The notes under the pieces are model-generated. The model saw only the letters and a program-made list of their open reading frames with translations. It searched no databases and was not told the DNA's origin. Both the position numbers and the translations under genes were made by a program. This document shows, one piece after another, positions 40,718 to 48,783 of a stretch of 64,000 nucleotides of DNA (within the stretch, counting starts at the first letter, position 1; every line of letters begins with the position of its first letter). This DNA comes from Actinomycetospora callitridis (GTDB lineage Bacteria; Actinomycetota; Actinomycetes; Mycobacteriales; Pseudonocardiaceae): the NCBI RefSeq assembly GCF_028737265.1, contig NZ_JAQZAK010000001.1, forward strand, positions 682,001 through 746,000, read 5' to 3'.

Positions 40718-41875
40718 CTAGCGCGAGGGCGCGCCGGTGCGCTGCTCGGGCGCCTGGGCGCCGCCGAGGTCGCCGCCGTGCCCGTTGCCGGCCTCGCCGT
40801 GCGGGGTCGGTGAGGGACGCGAGGCGGGCGCCGGCGGGTCGGGCAGGACCGGGCGCTGCTCGGTGGCACCCTCGTCCGGGAACGTGTCGACGGTGGGCAG
40901 GGCACCCAGCGCCGCGCGCAGCGTGGCCAGCTGCCCGCCCACGCGGTCACGCAGGCGCCGCATCTCGGCGACCTCAGCGTCGGCCTCGCGCAGCCGGCGG
41001 CGGGCCTCCTCGGCGGCGTCCTGCACGTACTTCTCGGCGCGCTCCTTCGAGACCTGCTCGTCGGCCTCGAGCTGGCGCATCGCCTCGCGGCGACGGGCGG
41101 CCATGGCCACCGAGAAGTCGGTCTCGACCTGCTCGCGGGTCGCCCGGCCCTCGGCGTCGAGGCGGTCGCGCTCCTGCTCGGACTCGGTGCGCAGACGCGC
41201 GGCCTCGGCCCGCGCCCCGTCCATGAGCACGCGGTGCTCGTCCTCCATCGCCCGGCGGCGCCGGTCGTTGTCGGCGAGGCCCTCGTCGTAGCGGGTGCGC
41301 GCCCGCTCGGCGTCCGCCTCGGCGCGCTCGTGCAGCTCACGGGCCTGCCGGCGGGCCTCGTCGAGCGTGCCGCGGGCCTGCTCCTCGGCCTCCTGCACCG
41401 TGGCGCGGGCCTGCTCCTCGGCCTGCTCGACCGTGCGGCGGGCGCGGTCCTCGGCGCCGGCGACGACCGTGCGCGCGTGCTCGTCCGCCTCGCCGGTCTT
41501 GCGGCGGGCGTACTCGTCGGCGTCCGCCCGGACGCTACGCGCCGCCTCGGCGGCGTCGTCGCGCATCGCGCGGGTCTCGTCCTGGGCCAGGCGCAACATG
41601 CGCTGGAGGCGCTCCGAGAGCCCCTCCATGGTGTCCGGCGGCGCGGAGAGCCGGTCGACCTGGGCCCGCAGGTCCTCCACGTACGCGCGGTGGTGGTCCA
41701 GCGCGCGGGCGAGCTCGGTGGCCTGGGCCACCGCGGCGTCGCGGTCGGCGGTGAGGATCCGCAGGTCGGCCTCGACGCGGTCGAGGTGCTCCTCGACCTG
41801 GCCGCGGTCGTATCCGCGGCGCACGACGTCGAAGCCGGTCCCCAGCGGCAACAGCTCGTGCTCGTCGGACGGCAT
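40718..41875 (-). CDS. DivIVA-like coiled-coil protein
   Basis: A 385-residue protein. The N-terminal FDVVRRGYDRGQVEEHLDRVEADLRIL (about 15-45) is the DivIVA lipid-binding domain. About 300 residues of Ala/Glu/Arg-rich coiled coil follow (EQAEEQARATVQEAEEQARG), then a Pro-rich tail. This is the pattern of the actinobacterial DivIVA/Wag31/Scy family that marks cell poles or scaffolds growth, though it is not the canonical Wag31, which is shorter. ATG 41875 is chosen; GTG 41884 is in frame. It follows ccr by 64 bases on the same strand but is probably separate. Confidence 0.85.
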   Translation of the reverse strand: MPSDEHELLPLGTGFDVVRRGYDRGQVEEHLDRVEADLRILTADRDAAVAQATELARALDHHRAYVEDLRAQVDRLSAPPDTMEGLSERLQRMLRLAQDETRAMRDDAAEAARSVRADADEYARRKTGEADEHARTVVAGAEDRARRTVEQAEEQARATVQEAEEQARGTLDEARRQARELHERAEADAERARTRYDEGLADNDRRRRAMEDEHRVLMDGARAEAARLRTESEQERDRLDAEGRATREQVETDFSVAMAARRREAMRQLEADEQVSKERAEKYVQDAAEEARRRLREADAEVAEMRRLRDRVGGQLATLRAALGALPTVDTFPDEGATEQRPVLPDPPAPASRPSPTPHGEAGNGHGGDLGGAQAPEQRTGAPSR

Positions 41876-41939
41876 GCGAGTCACGGTACCGGCGGCGCGG
41901 GGGCCGCTCCACGGACGGGTGAGCCCGAACGGATGGTCC

Positions 41940-43271
41940 TCACTCCCCGCGGAAGCGGTTGATGGAGGACTCGTGCTGCGCGCGCTTCTCGGTGTCCGTG
42001 ACGCCGAGACCCTCCTCCGGGGCGAGGCAGAGGACGCCGACCTTGCCCTGGTGGTTGTTGTGGTGGACGTCGTTGGCCGCCTCGCCGGTCTCCTCCAGCG
42101 CGTAGGTCTTCGACACCGTCGGGTGGATCTTCCCCTGGGCCACCAGGCGGTTCGCCAGGTAGGCCTCCTTGTAGTTCGCGAAGTGCGACCCGATGATCCG
42201 CTTGAGGTTCATCCACAGGTAGCGGTTGTCGTACTGGTGCATGAAGCCCGACGTGGAGGCGCAGGTGACGATCGTGCCGCCGCGCTTGGCCACGTAGACC
42301 GAGGCGCCGAAGGTCTCGCGGCCCGGGTGCTCGAACACGATGTCGGGGTCGTCGCCACCGGTCAGCTCACGGATCTTCGAGCCGAACCGCTTCCACTCCC
42401 GCGGGTCCTGGGTCTCGGGGTCCGACCAGAACTTGTAGCCCTCGGCGGAGCGGTCGATGATCAGCTCGGCGCCCATCTTGCGGCAGAGCTCGGCCTTCTC
42501 GGGCGAGGAGACGACGCAGACCGGGGTCGCGCCGCCGTTGAGCGCGAACTGGGTGGCGTAGGAGCCGAGACCGCCCGACGCGCCCCAGATCAGGACGACG
42601 TCGCCCTGGGTCATGTTGGCGCCGTGGGGGCTGACCAGCTGGCGGTACGCGGTGGAGTTCACCAGGCCGGGGGAGGCGGACTCCTCCCAGGTGAGGTGCT
42701 CCGGCTTCGGCATCAGCTGGTTGGTCTTGACCAGCGCGACGTCGGCGAGGCCGCCGAAGTTCGTCTCGAAGCCCCAGATGCGCTGCTCCGGGTCCATCAT
42801 CGTGTCGTCGTGGCCCGCGGGGCTCTCGAGCTCCACCGAGAGGCAGTGCGCGACGACCTTGTCCCCCGGCTTCCACATCTGCACGCCCGCGCCGACCTTG
42901 AGGACGACGCCGGAGAGGTCGGAGCCGACGACGTGGTAGGGCAGGTCGTGGCGCTTGGCGAGCTCGGAGATGCGGCCGTAGCGCTTGAGGAAGCCGAAGG
43001 TGGACACCGGCTCGAAGATCGAGGTCCACACGGTGTTGTAGTTGATCGCGCTCGCCATCACGGCGACGAGGGCCTCACCGGGCGCGACCTCGGGCGTCGG
43101 CACCTCGTCGAGGTGCAGCGACTTGCGCGGGTCCTTCTCGCGCGAGGCCATCCCCTCGAACATGTCGGCCTCGTCGGCGTGGACGGTGATGCCCCGGTAG
43201 GACTCGGGGACCGACAGACCGGCGAGGGCGGCGGTGTCGTCGGCGAGGATGGCGTCGCGGATGTCCTGCAC
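41940..43271 (-). CDS. ccr: Crotonyl-CoA carboxylase/reductase
   Basis: A 443-residue member of the medium-chain dehydrogenase/reductase fold that reductively carboxylates crotonyl-CoA with CO2 and NADPH to (2S)-ethylmalonyl-CoA, the key step of the ethylmalonyl-CoA pathway and a source of ethylmalonyl units. ASAINYNTVWTSIFEPV, VGSDLSGVVLKVGAGVQMWKPGD, the NADPH loop IWGASGGLGSYATQFAL and VFEHPGRETFGASVYV are typical of Ccr. It follows the epimerase gene by 85 bases on the same strand. GTG start with GGAGG upstream. Confidence 0.95.
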   Translation of the reverse strand: MQDIRDAILADDTAALAGLSVPESYRGITVHADEADMFEGMASREKDPRKSLHLDEVPTPEVAPGEALVAVMASAINYNTVWTSIFEPVSTFGFLKRYGRISELAKRHDLPYHVVGSDLSGVVLKVGAGVQMWKPGDKVVAHCLSVELESPAGHDDTMMDPEQRIWGFETNFGGLADVALVKTNQLMPKPEHLTWEESASPGLVNSTAYRQLVSPHGANMTQGDVVLIWGASGGLGSYATQFALNGGATPVCVVSSPEKAELCRKMGAELIIDRSAEGYKFWSDPETQDPREWKRFGSKIRELTGGDDPDIVFEHPGRETFGASVYVAKRGGTIVTCASTSGFMHQYDNRYLWMNLKRIIGSHFANYKEAYLANRLVAQGKIHPTVSKTYALEETGEAANDVHHNNHQGKVGVLCLAPEEGLGVTDTEKRAQHESSINRFRGE

Positions 43272-43310
43272 GGTTCTTGCCTCCGGATGTGTGCGGTCGC
43301 CGCAGGCTAC

Positions 43311-43323
43311 CGGTGGGTAACGT
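43311..43323. promoter_or_regulatory. 13-mer shared by the ccr and meaB upstream regions
   Basis: CGGTGGGTAACGT occurs here, 40 bases upstream of the ccr start, and again just before meaB. The mutase gene ecm has a related CGGTAACAT about 65 bases upstream of its start. It may be a promoter element or regulator site common to the pathway genes. Confidence 0.35.
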
Positions 43324-43356
43324 TTCTGGGGACCGGGGTGTGAGCGGGTCGGTGGC

Positions 43357-43806
43357 TCAGTGCTCGGCCGCGGGCTCGACGAGCTCGACGAGGACGCCGC
43401 CGGCGTCCTTGGGGTGGACGAAGTTGACGCGGGAGCCCGCGGTGCCCCGGCGCGGGGCGTCGTAGAGCAGGCGCAGTCCCTTCTCCCGCAGCGCCGCGGC
43501 GCTGGCCTCGACGTCGGTGACGCGGTAGGCCACCTGCTGGAGACCGGGGCCGTTGCGGTCCAGGAACTTCGCGATCGTCGACGACTCGTTCGCCGGTGCC
43601 AGCAGCTGCACCGCCGGGCCCGCGTCGTCGCCGGGTGCGTGGAGCATCGCCTCGCGCACCCCCTGTTCCTCGTTGACCTCCTGGTGCGTCGCGACGAGGC
43701 CGAGGTTCTCGGCGTACCAGGCGATCGCGGCGTCGAGGTCGGGCACGGCGATCCCCACGTGGTCGATCGTCGTGATCCCGCTCGCGCTCAGGTCGTCGGA
43801 TGGCAT
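43357..43806 (-). CDS. mce: Methylmalonyl/ethylmalonyl-CoA epimerase
   Basis: A 149-residue vicinal-oxygen-chelate protein. ITTIDHVGIAVPDLDAAIAWY carries the first metal His, VQLLAPANESSTIAKFLDRNG the middle of the active site, and GGVLVELVEPA the final Glu. It epimerises 2R/2S methylmalonyl-CoA or ethylmalonyl-CoA. Its place next to ccr and the ethylmalonyl pathway genes suggests it acts on the product of Ccr, giving the 2R form used by the mutase. Confidence 0.9.
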   Translation of the reverse strand: MPSDDLSASGITTIDHVGIAVPDLDAAIAWYAENLGLVATHQEVNEEQGVREAMLHAPGDDAGPAVQLLAPANESSTIAKFLDRNGPGLQQVAYRVTDVEASAAALREKGLRLLYDAPRRGTAGSRVNFVHPKDAGGVLVELVEPAAEH

Positions 43807-43847
43807 GGCGCGCACCCTAACCATCTGAATCGAACTGCCGACCCCGT

Positions 43848-43881
43848 GACGCAGCGCACGCTTGATTTCCCAAGCTGCGTC
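43848..43881. promoter_or_regulatory. Two-part inverted repeat between mce and meaB
   Basis: GACGCA and TGCGTC form an outer 6-base pair of arms, with GCTTG and CAAGC inside around a 6-base centre (ATTTCC); a 6-base bulge sits in the left arm. It lies in the 115 bases between the divergent epimerase and MeaB genes and could be an operator or an RNA stem in the meaB leader. Confidence 0.4.
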
Positions 43882-43900
43882 CGGCGATGCGGTCCGGTCG

Positions 43901-43913
43901 CGGTGGGTAACGT
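43901..43913. promoter_or_regulatory. Second copy of the ccr/meaB 13-mer
   Basis: CGGTGGGTAACGT, identical to 43311-43323, ends 8 bases before the meaB start. On the plus strand TAACGT could be the -10 of a leaderless meaB transcript. Confidence 0.35.
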
Positions 43914-43921
43914 GGCGCGCC

Positions 43922-44875
43922 GTGGATCTGGACCGTCTGGTGGCCGACGCCCGCGAGGGCACCCCACGGGCGGTGGGCCGGCTGATCTCGCTGGTCGAGG
44001 ACGGCAGTCCCCGACTCCGGGAGCTGGCCGCCGCCCTCGCCCCGCACACCGGGCGCGCCCGCGTGGTGGGCCTGACCGGCTCTCCGGGTGTCGGGAAGTC
44101 GACGACGACGTCCGCGCTGGTCTCCGCCCTGCGGGCCGACGACCGGCGCGTCGGCGTGCTCGCGGTCGACCCCAGCTCGCCGTTCTCGGGCGGCGCGCTG
44201 CTCGGCGATCGGGTCCGGATGGGTGAGCACGCGACGGACCCGGGTGTGTTCATCCGATCGATGGCCACCCGCGGCCATCTGGGTGGTCTGGCGGCTGCGA
44301 CGCCCCAGGCCCTGCGCGTCCTCGACGCCGCCGGGTGCGACGTGATCCTGGTCGAGACGGTGGGGGTGGGCCAGTCGGAGGTGGAGGTCGTCGCCCTGGC
44401 CGACACGACGGTCGTGCTCCTGGCCCCCGGCATGGGGGACTCCGTCCAGGCGGCCAAGGCCGGGATCCTCGAGGTGGCCGACGTCTTCGTGGTCAACAAG
44501 GCCGACCGCGACGGCGCGGACGCCACCGTGCAGGAGCTCCAGCACATGATCTCGCTGAACCGCCGCGAGGTCGACGGCCCGTCCTGGCGCCCGCCCGTGG
44601 TGCGCACCGTGGCCGCGTCGGGGCAGGGGATCGACGAGCTCGTGGCCGCGCTCGACCGGCACCGCACCTGGGCGGTCGACCACGGCCTCCTCGCCGAGGG
44701 GCCCCGCCGCCGTGCCCGCGCCGAGATCGAGGCCATCGCCCTGGCCGACCTGCGGACGCGCATCCGGGACCTGTCGGGCTCGGCGACGCTGCCGGCCCTC
44801 GCCGAGCGCGTGGTCGCCGGCTCGCTCGACCCCTACGCCGCCGCCGACGAGGTCGTGGCCTCGGTGCGGACCTGA
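43922..44875 (+). CDS. meaB: MeaB-type GTPase, mutase chaperone
   Basis: A 317-residue G3E P-loop GTPase (MeaB/ArgK/MMAA) that loads and protects the B12 cofactor of acyl-CoA mutases. P-loop GSPGVGKSTTTSALV, switch segment LAVDPSSPFSGGALLGDRVRM, ETVGVGQSEVEV and NKAD near residue 197 are clear. It serves the ethylmalonyl-CoA mutase and possibly a methylmalonyl-CoA mutase elsewhere. GTG start, with the shared 13-mer just upstream. It is divergent from the epimerase gene, and convergent with the M56 peptidase gene 7 bases away. Confidence 0.94.
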   Translation: MDLDRLVADAREGTPRAVGRLISLVEDGSPRLRELAAALAPHTGRARVVGLTGSPGVGKSTTTSALVSALRADDRRVGVLAVDPSSPFSGGALLGDRVRMGEHATDPGVFIRSMATRGHLGGLAAATPQALRVLDAAGCDVILVETVGVGQSEVEVVALADTTVVLLAPGMGDSVQAAKAGILEVADVFVVNKADRDGADATVQELQHMISLNRREVDGPSWRPPVVRTVAASGQGIDELVAALDRHRTWAVDHGLLAEGPRRRARAEIEAIALADLRTRIRDLSGSATLPALAERVVAGSLDPYAAADEVVASVRT

Positions 44876-44882
44876 GAGCCTG

Positions 44883-45782
44883 TCACTGCAGGCCCGCGGC
44901 CGGGAGCGCCGCGGAGAGCCAGGGGATGACGACGGCGACCGTCGGCACGACGACCACCGCGGCCGCCGTGAGGTAGACGCCGGTGGCGAGGCGGCGGTCG
45001 CCGCAGCGCAGCGTCCGCACGCGCTCGAGCCGGGCGGCGACCTCGGTGTCGCCGGTGACGACGAACGCCTCGAGCGCGCCGGCCATCGCGGTGTCCGAGG
45101 ACCTCGCGCGGGCGGCGTCGTCGGCGAGCATCTCGAGCAGCAGGCCCACGGCGTCCCGGGCCTGGCGGCTGCGCACGAGCACGGGGAACGCCTGGTGGAG
45201 GGCGACGAAGCTCTCGCGGACGAGGTCGTGGCGCGCGTCGAGGTGGGCCTGCTCGTGGGCGAGGACGGCGCGCAGCTCCTCGGGGGCGAGGGTGTCGAGC
45301 GCCGCCTCGGTGACCACCACGCGGGGGGCGCGCCCGGGCACGCAGTAGGCGAAGGGCACGGCGCCGTCGAGCACGCGCAGCACGGCGCGGGCGCCGGGGC
45401 TGCCGACCGTGGCGCTGCGCTCGGCGCGGTCGAGCAGGTCGACCATGTCCCGGTGCCGGGCGCGGCGCCGGCGGGTGCGCACGCCCAGCAGGACGAGGAC
45501 GACGGCCAGGCGCAGGACGATCAGCCCGGCGATGGTCGCGGCGACGGCGACGGCGATCAGCAGCGGGGTGCCGGTGCGCTGCTGCGGGCCGAGGGCGCGC
45601 AGCAGCTCCTCGGGCGCGGCGAGCGCGCTGCCCACGGCGGCGAGCACGGCCGCGAGCGCCACGGCCTGCCACAGCACGATCGCGGCGCGGGGCACCCGCG
45701 CGGGCCAGCGGGCGCGGGCCAGCGCGGAGGGGACGGGGCCGGCCAGCACGAGGGCGAGCACGGCCAGCCACACCGAGGCCAT
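44883..45782 (-). CDS. M56 (BlaR1-type) membrane metallopeptidase
   Basis: A 299-residue membrane protease. Three N-terminal membrane helices are followed by a cytoplasmic zinc peptidase domain with HEQAH at 176-180 (LAHEQAHLDARHD), and another helix near residues 270-290. There is no extracellular beta-lactam sensor domain, so this is the short actinobacterial form. It follows the BlaI-like gene by 67 bases on the same strand; such proteases cleave the repressor on a signal. Which signal it senses is not evident. Confidence 0.85.
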   Translation of the reverse strand: MASVWLAVLALVLAGPVPSALARARWPARVPRAAIVLWQAVALAAVLAAVGSALAAPEELLRALGPQQRTGTPLLIAVAVAATIAGLIVLRLAVVLVLLGVRTRRRRARHRDMVDLLDRAERSATVGSPGARAVLRVLDGAVPFAYCVPGRAPRVVVTEAALDTLAPEELRAVLAHEQAHLDARHDLVRESFVALHQAFPVLVRSRQARDAVGLLLEMLADDAARARSSDTAMAGALEAFVVTGDTEVAARLERVRTLRCGDRRLATGVYLTAAAVVVVPTVAVVIPWLSAALPAAGLQ

Positions 45783-45849
45783 GGTCGGTCAGTCTGGGCC
45801 CGGAGGACACGACGCGCAGCAGAGCCGGACCATCAGGGTGCGCCCGTGA

Positions 45850-46290
45850 TCACGAGTCGGCGGCGCGTTCGTCCCCGTCGACGCGTGGTTGGGGCACCTG
45901 CGGCATCGGCGGCATCTCCGCGGCCGGGGCCGGGGCCGGCCCGGTCTGCAGGGCCGCGCGCAGGGCGGCGGCCTCCTCCGGGCCCACACGGTCGACGAAG
46001 GCCACGAGGGCGGCCGTGCGGTCGTCGCCGACGTCGCCCAGGGCGTCGAGCATGAGCGAGGCCGTCAGCTGCTCGCGGGTGGAGGCCGCGGCGTAGCGGT
46101 AGGCCTTGCCGTCGCGCTCCTGCCGGACGACGCCCTTCTTCGCGAGGCGCCCGAGCACCGTCATCACCGTCGTGTAGGCGAGCTCCCGTTCGAGCCTGTC
46201 GTGCACCTCACGCACGGTCAGGGGGCCGGGAGCGGCCCACAACTGCCCCATCACTGCGCGCTCCAGCTCACCGAGGGCCACGACACTCAT
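45850..46290 (-). CDS. BlaI/MecI-type repressor
   Basis: A 146-residue winged-helix repressor. The N-terminal MSVVALGELERAVMGQLWAAP and LTVREVHDRLERELAYTTVMTVLGRLAKKGVV form the DNA-binding domain, and YRYAAASTREQLTASLMLDAL starts the dimerisation helices. A Pro/Ala-rich tail follows. The repressor should be inactivated by the M56 protease gene beside it. It diverges from cydA across 87 bases that hold dyads with GTCGTA/TACGAC half-sites, so cydA-cydB-cydDC and the repressor itself are the obvious targets. ATG 46290 chosen as family start. Confidence 0.9.
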   Translation of the reverse strand: MSVVALGELERAVMGQLWAAPGPLTVREVHDRLERELAYTTVMTVLGRLAKKGVVRQERDGKAYRYAAASTREQLTASLMLDALGDVGDDRTAALVAFVDRVGPEEAAALRAALQTGPAPAPAAEMPPMPQVPQPRVDGDERAADS

Positions 46291-46322
46291 CCTAACCGTG
46301 GATCCCCTTGCCAACGCAACCC

Positions 46323-46362
46323 GTCGTACTACGCTTGGTCGTAGATACGACGTCGTGTCGTA
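46323..46362. promoter_or_regulatory. Clustered BlaI-like operator half-sites upstream of cydA
   Basis: Four half-sites lie in 40 bases: GTCGTA at 46323, 46338 and 46357, and TACGAC at 46346. They make one perfect 17-base dyad TACGAC-N5-GTCGTA (46346-46362) and CTACG-N6-CGTAG (46329-46344). The dyads end 15 bases before the cydA ATG and lie 33 bases from the repressor start, so one protein could block both promoters. Confidence 0.65.
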
Positions 46363-46377
46363 GGTGGGAGGTCGTCA

Positions 46378-47811
46378 ATGACCGCACTGGAGCTGTCCCG
46401 ACTGCAGTTCGCGGTCGTGACCGTGTACCACTACCTGTTCGTCCCACTGTCGATCTCGCTGGCGACGCTGACGGCGCTGCTGCAGACGTTCGCGTACCGC
46501 AGCAAGGACCCGCGCTGGCAGCGGTTGACGCTGGTCGCGGGCAAGCTGCTCATGATCACGTTCGCGGTCGGGATCGTCACCGGGCTGGTGCAGGAGTTCC
46601 AGTTCGGGCTCTCGTGGTCGGACTTCGCCCGCTTCTACGGCGACGTCTTCGGCCCAACGCTGGCGATCGAGGGGATGCTCGCGTTCTTCCTCGAGGCCAC
46701 GTTCCTGGGGCTGTGGTGGTTCGGGGCCGACCGGCTGCGCCCCGCGCTGCACCTGGCGACAATCTGGATCGTCGCCGTCGGCACCCTGATCTCGGCGTAC
46801 GTGATCCTCGCGGCCAACGCGTTCATGCAGAACCCGGTGGCCTACACCCTCGACCCGGTCACCGGCCGGGCACGCCTCGGCGACTTCACCGACCTGCTGA
46901 CCAACCAGGTCGTCCTCGCCGCCTTCCCGCACACGATCGCGGGCGCCTTCCTCGGCGGCGGGGCGCTGCTGCTGGCGATCGGGGGGTTCCGGCGCTGGCG
47001 CTCGGCCGGAGGCGACGTGACCGGCCAGTGGCGCCTGCTCGTACGCGTCGGTGCCTGGACGACGCTCGTCTCGGGAACGGCCGTCGCGCTGACCGGCGAC
47101 CTGCTGGGCAAGGTCATGACCAGCGTGCAGCCGATGAAGATGGCGGCCGCCGAGGCGCTCTACGCCACGCAGGCGGGGGCCCCGTTCTCGCTGTTCGCCG
47201 TGGGCGCGCCGGGGGACAAGGAGCCGTTCTTCTCGCTCGACGTGCCGTGGCTGCTCTCGTTCCTCGCGACGGGCGACCCGACGGCGACGGTCCAGGGCAT
47301 CGACGACCTGCAGGCCCAGTACGTCGCGCAGTTCGGGCCGGGCGACTACGTCCCGGTCGTGCCGATGGCCTACTGGAGCTTCCGCTTCATGATCGGGTTC
47401 GGTGTGGTGGCGACGATCGTCGCGGCCTGGGTGCTGTGGCGGATGCGGCGGGGGCGGGACCTCTCGCCCGGTGAGAGTGGGTTGTTCGCGCTGGTGGACC
47501 GCTGGCTGCTGCGCGGGCTCTGGGTCGTCCCCGTCCTGCCCGCCCTCGCCGCGACCGCCGGCTGGCTGTTCACCGAGACCGCCCGCCAGCCCTGGCTCGT
47601 CTTCGGCCTGTTCCGCACCGCCGACGGGGTCTCGCCCGGGCTGACACCCGTCGAGATCGTCGCCTCGCTGGCCGGGTTCGCCGCGGTCTACGGCCTGCTG
47701 GCCGTCGTCTGGGTGCGCCTGGTGCTGCGGGTGGCGCGGACCGCCTCCGACGAGCCCGATGAGCCCGCAGCGGCCGTCGAGCCCGACCGTCCCCTCGTCC
47801 CGTCCTACTAG
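46378..47811 (+). CDS. cydA: Cytochrome bd oxidase subunit I
   Basis: A 477-residue quinol oxidase subunit of nine membrane helices carrying the haems. The haem ligands can be seen as the His in TVYHYLFVPLS (His18), the His in AAFPHTIAGAFL and a Met in the SVQPMKMAA segment. The loop between helices 6 and 7 is short, as in the cyanide-insensitive or short-Q-loop class. It makes high-affinity oxygen reduction that does not pump protons. First gene of cydA-cydB-cydDC, spaced by 9 bases and a 4-base overlap. The promoter has the BlaI-type dyads. Confidence 0.95.
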   Translation: MTALELSRLQFAVVTVYHYLFVPLSISLATLTALLQTFAYRSKDPRWQRLTLVAGKLLMITFAVGIVTGLVQEFQFGLSWSDFARFYGDVFGPTLAIEGMLAFFLEATFLGLWWFGADRLRPALHLATIWIVAVGTLISAYVILAANAFMQNPVAYTLDPVTGRARLGDFTDLLTNQVVLAAFPHTIAGAFLGGGALLLAIGGFRRWRSAGGDVTGQWRLLVRVGAWTTLVSGTAVALTGDLLGKVMTSVQPMKMAAAEALYATQAGAPFSLFAVGAPGDKEPFFSLDVPWLLSFLATGDPTATVQGIDDLQAQYVAQFGPGDYVPVVPMAYWSFRFMIGFGVVATIVAAWVLWRMRRGRDLSPGESGLFALVDRWLLRGLWVVPVLPALAATAGWLFTETARQPWLVFGLFRTADGVSPGLTPVEIVASLAGFAAVYGLLAVVWVRLVLRVARTASDEPDEPAAAVEPDRPLVPSY

Positions 47812-47820
47812 GAGCCCGCG

Positions 47821-48783
47821 ATGGACCTCCCCACCCTGTGGTTCGCCCTGGCGGTCACCTGCTGGGTGCTGTTCTTCGTGCTCGAGGGCTTCGACTTCGG
47901 CGTCGGGGTGCTCGCGGGCGCGCTGGGGCGCGACGACCACGAGCGCGGCGCGGGGGTGACGACGATCGGCCCGGTCTGGGACGGCAACGAGGTGTGGCTC
48001 GTGGCCGCGGTCGGCGTCACGTTCGCCGCCTTCCCCGACTGGTACGCCGCGCTGATGAGCGGGCTCTACCTCCCGTTCGTGCTGATCCTGCTCGCGCTCG
48101 CCGCGCGCGGGGTGGCCCTGGAGTTCCGGTCCAAGGGCGGCACCGCGCGCTGGCGCGGCGTCTGCGACGCCGTGCTCGCGGGCTCGTCGCTGCTGGTCGC
48201 GGCCCTGTGGGGCGCGGTGCTCGGGGTGCTCGCGACCGGGCTCGCGCTGGGCGCGGACGGGGAGGTCGTCGGGTCGGGCCTCGGGCGCTCGGTGGCGCCG
48301 CTGGTGTCGACGCCGGCGCTGCTGGGGGCGGCGCTCGGTCTCGGTGTCGCGCTCGTGCAGGGGGCGACGTTCCTGGGCCTGCGCACCACGGGCCCGCTGC
48401 GGGCCCGGGCGCGGGTGGCGGCGCTCGGGGCGCTGGTGCCGGTGGCGGTGCTGGTCGCGGTGGTGGCGCCCCTCGGGCTGGTGGCCGTCGGGGTGCCGGC
48501 CGTCCTGGTGGCCGCCCGGCGCGAGGTGCTGGCGTTCGCGGCGACCTCGGTGGCCGTGGCCGGCGGCGTCGTCGCGGTGCTCGCCGCGCACCTGCCCGTC
48601 GTGCTGCCGAGCACCCTGGACCCGGCGTTCTCGCTGACGGTCGCCGGCGCGGCCGCGAGCCCGGGCGCGCTGCGGCTGATCACGATCGCCGCGGTGCTCG
48701 TGCTGCCCGGCGTCGTGGCTTACCAGGCGTTCTCGTACTGGGTGTTCCGCCGGCGCGTGGCCAGTGAGCGGGTGGCGACTTGA
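47821..48783 (+). CDS. cydB: Cytochrome bd oxidase subunit II
   Basis: A 320-residue membrane subunit that pairs with CydA. The N-terminal LPTLWFALAVTCWVLFFVLEGFDFGVG and PVWDGNEVWLVAAVGVTFAAFP are the family's first-helix and quinol-side signatures. About eight or nine helices follow. Its TGA overlaps the TTG start of the exporter gene. Length is slightly shorter than E. coli CydB (379). Confidence 0.94.
   Translation: MDLPTLWFALAVTCWVLFFVLEGFDFGVGVLAGALGRDDHERGAGVTTIGPVWDGNEVWLVAAVGVTFAAFPDWYAALMSGLYLPFVLILLALAARGVALEFRSKGGTARWRGVCDAVLAGSSLLVAALWGAVLGVLATGLALGADGEVVGSGLGRSVAPLVSTPALLGAALGLGVALVQGATFLGLRTTGPLRARARVAALGALVPVAVLVAVVAPLGLVAVGVPAVLVAARREVLAFAATSVAVAGGVVAVLAAHLPVVLPSTLDPAFSLTVAGAAASPGALRLITIAAVLVLPGVVAYQAFSYWVFRRRVASERVAT

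Noticed and set aside
40713-40722. Palindrome GCTAGCTAGC
   Set aside because: It is simply the two abutting TAG stop codons of convergent genes.
36852-41921. A 15-base match CTCCACGGACGGGTG at 36852-36866 and 41907-41921
   Set aside because: In G+C-rich DNA of this size a match of this length is expected by chance, and the two places share no gene context.
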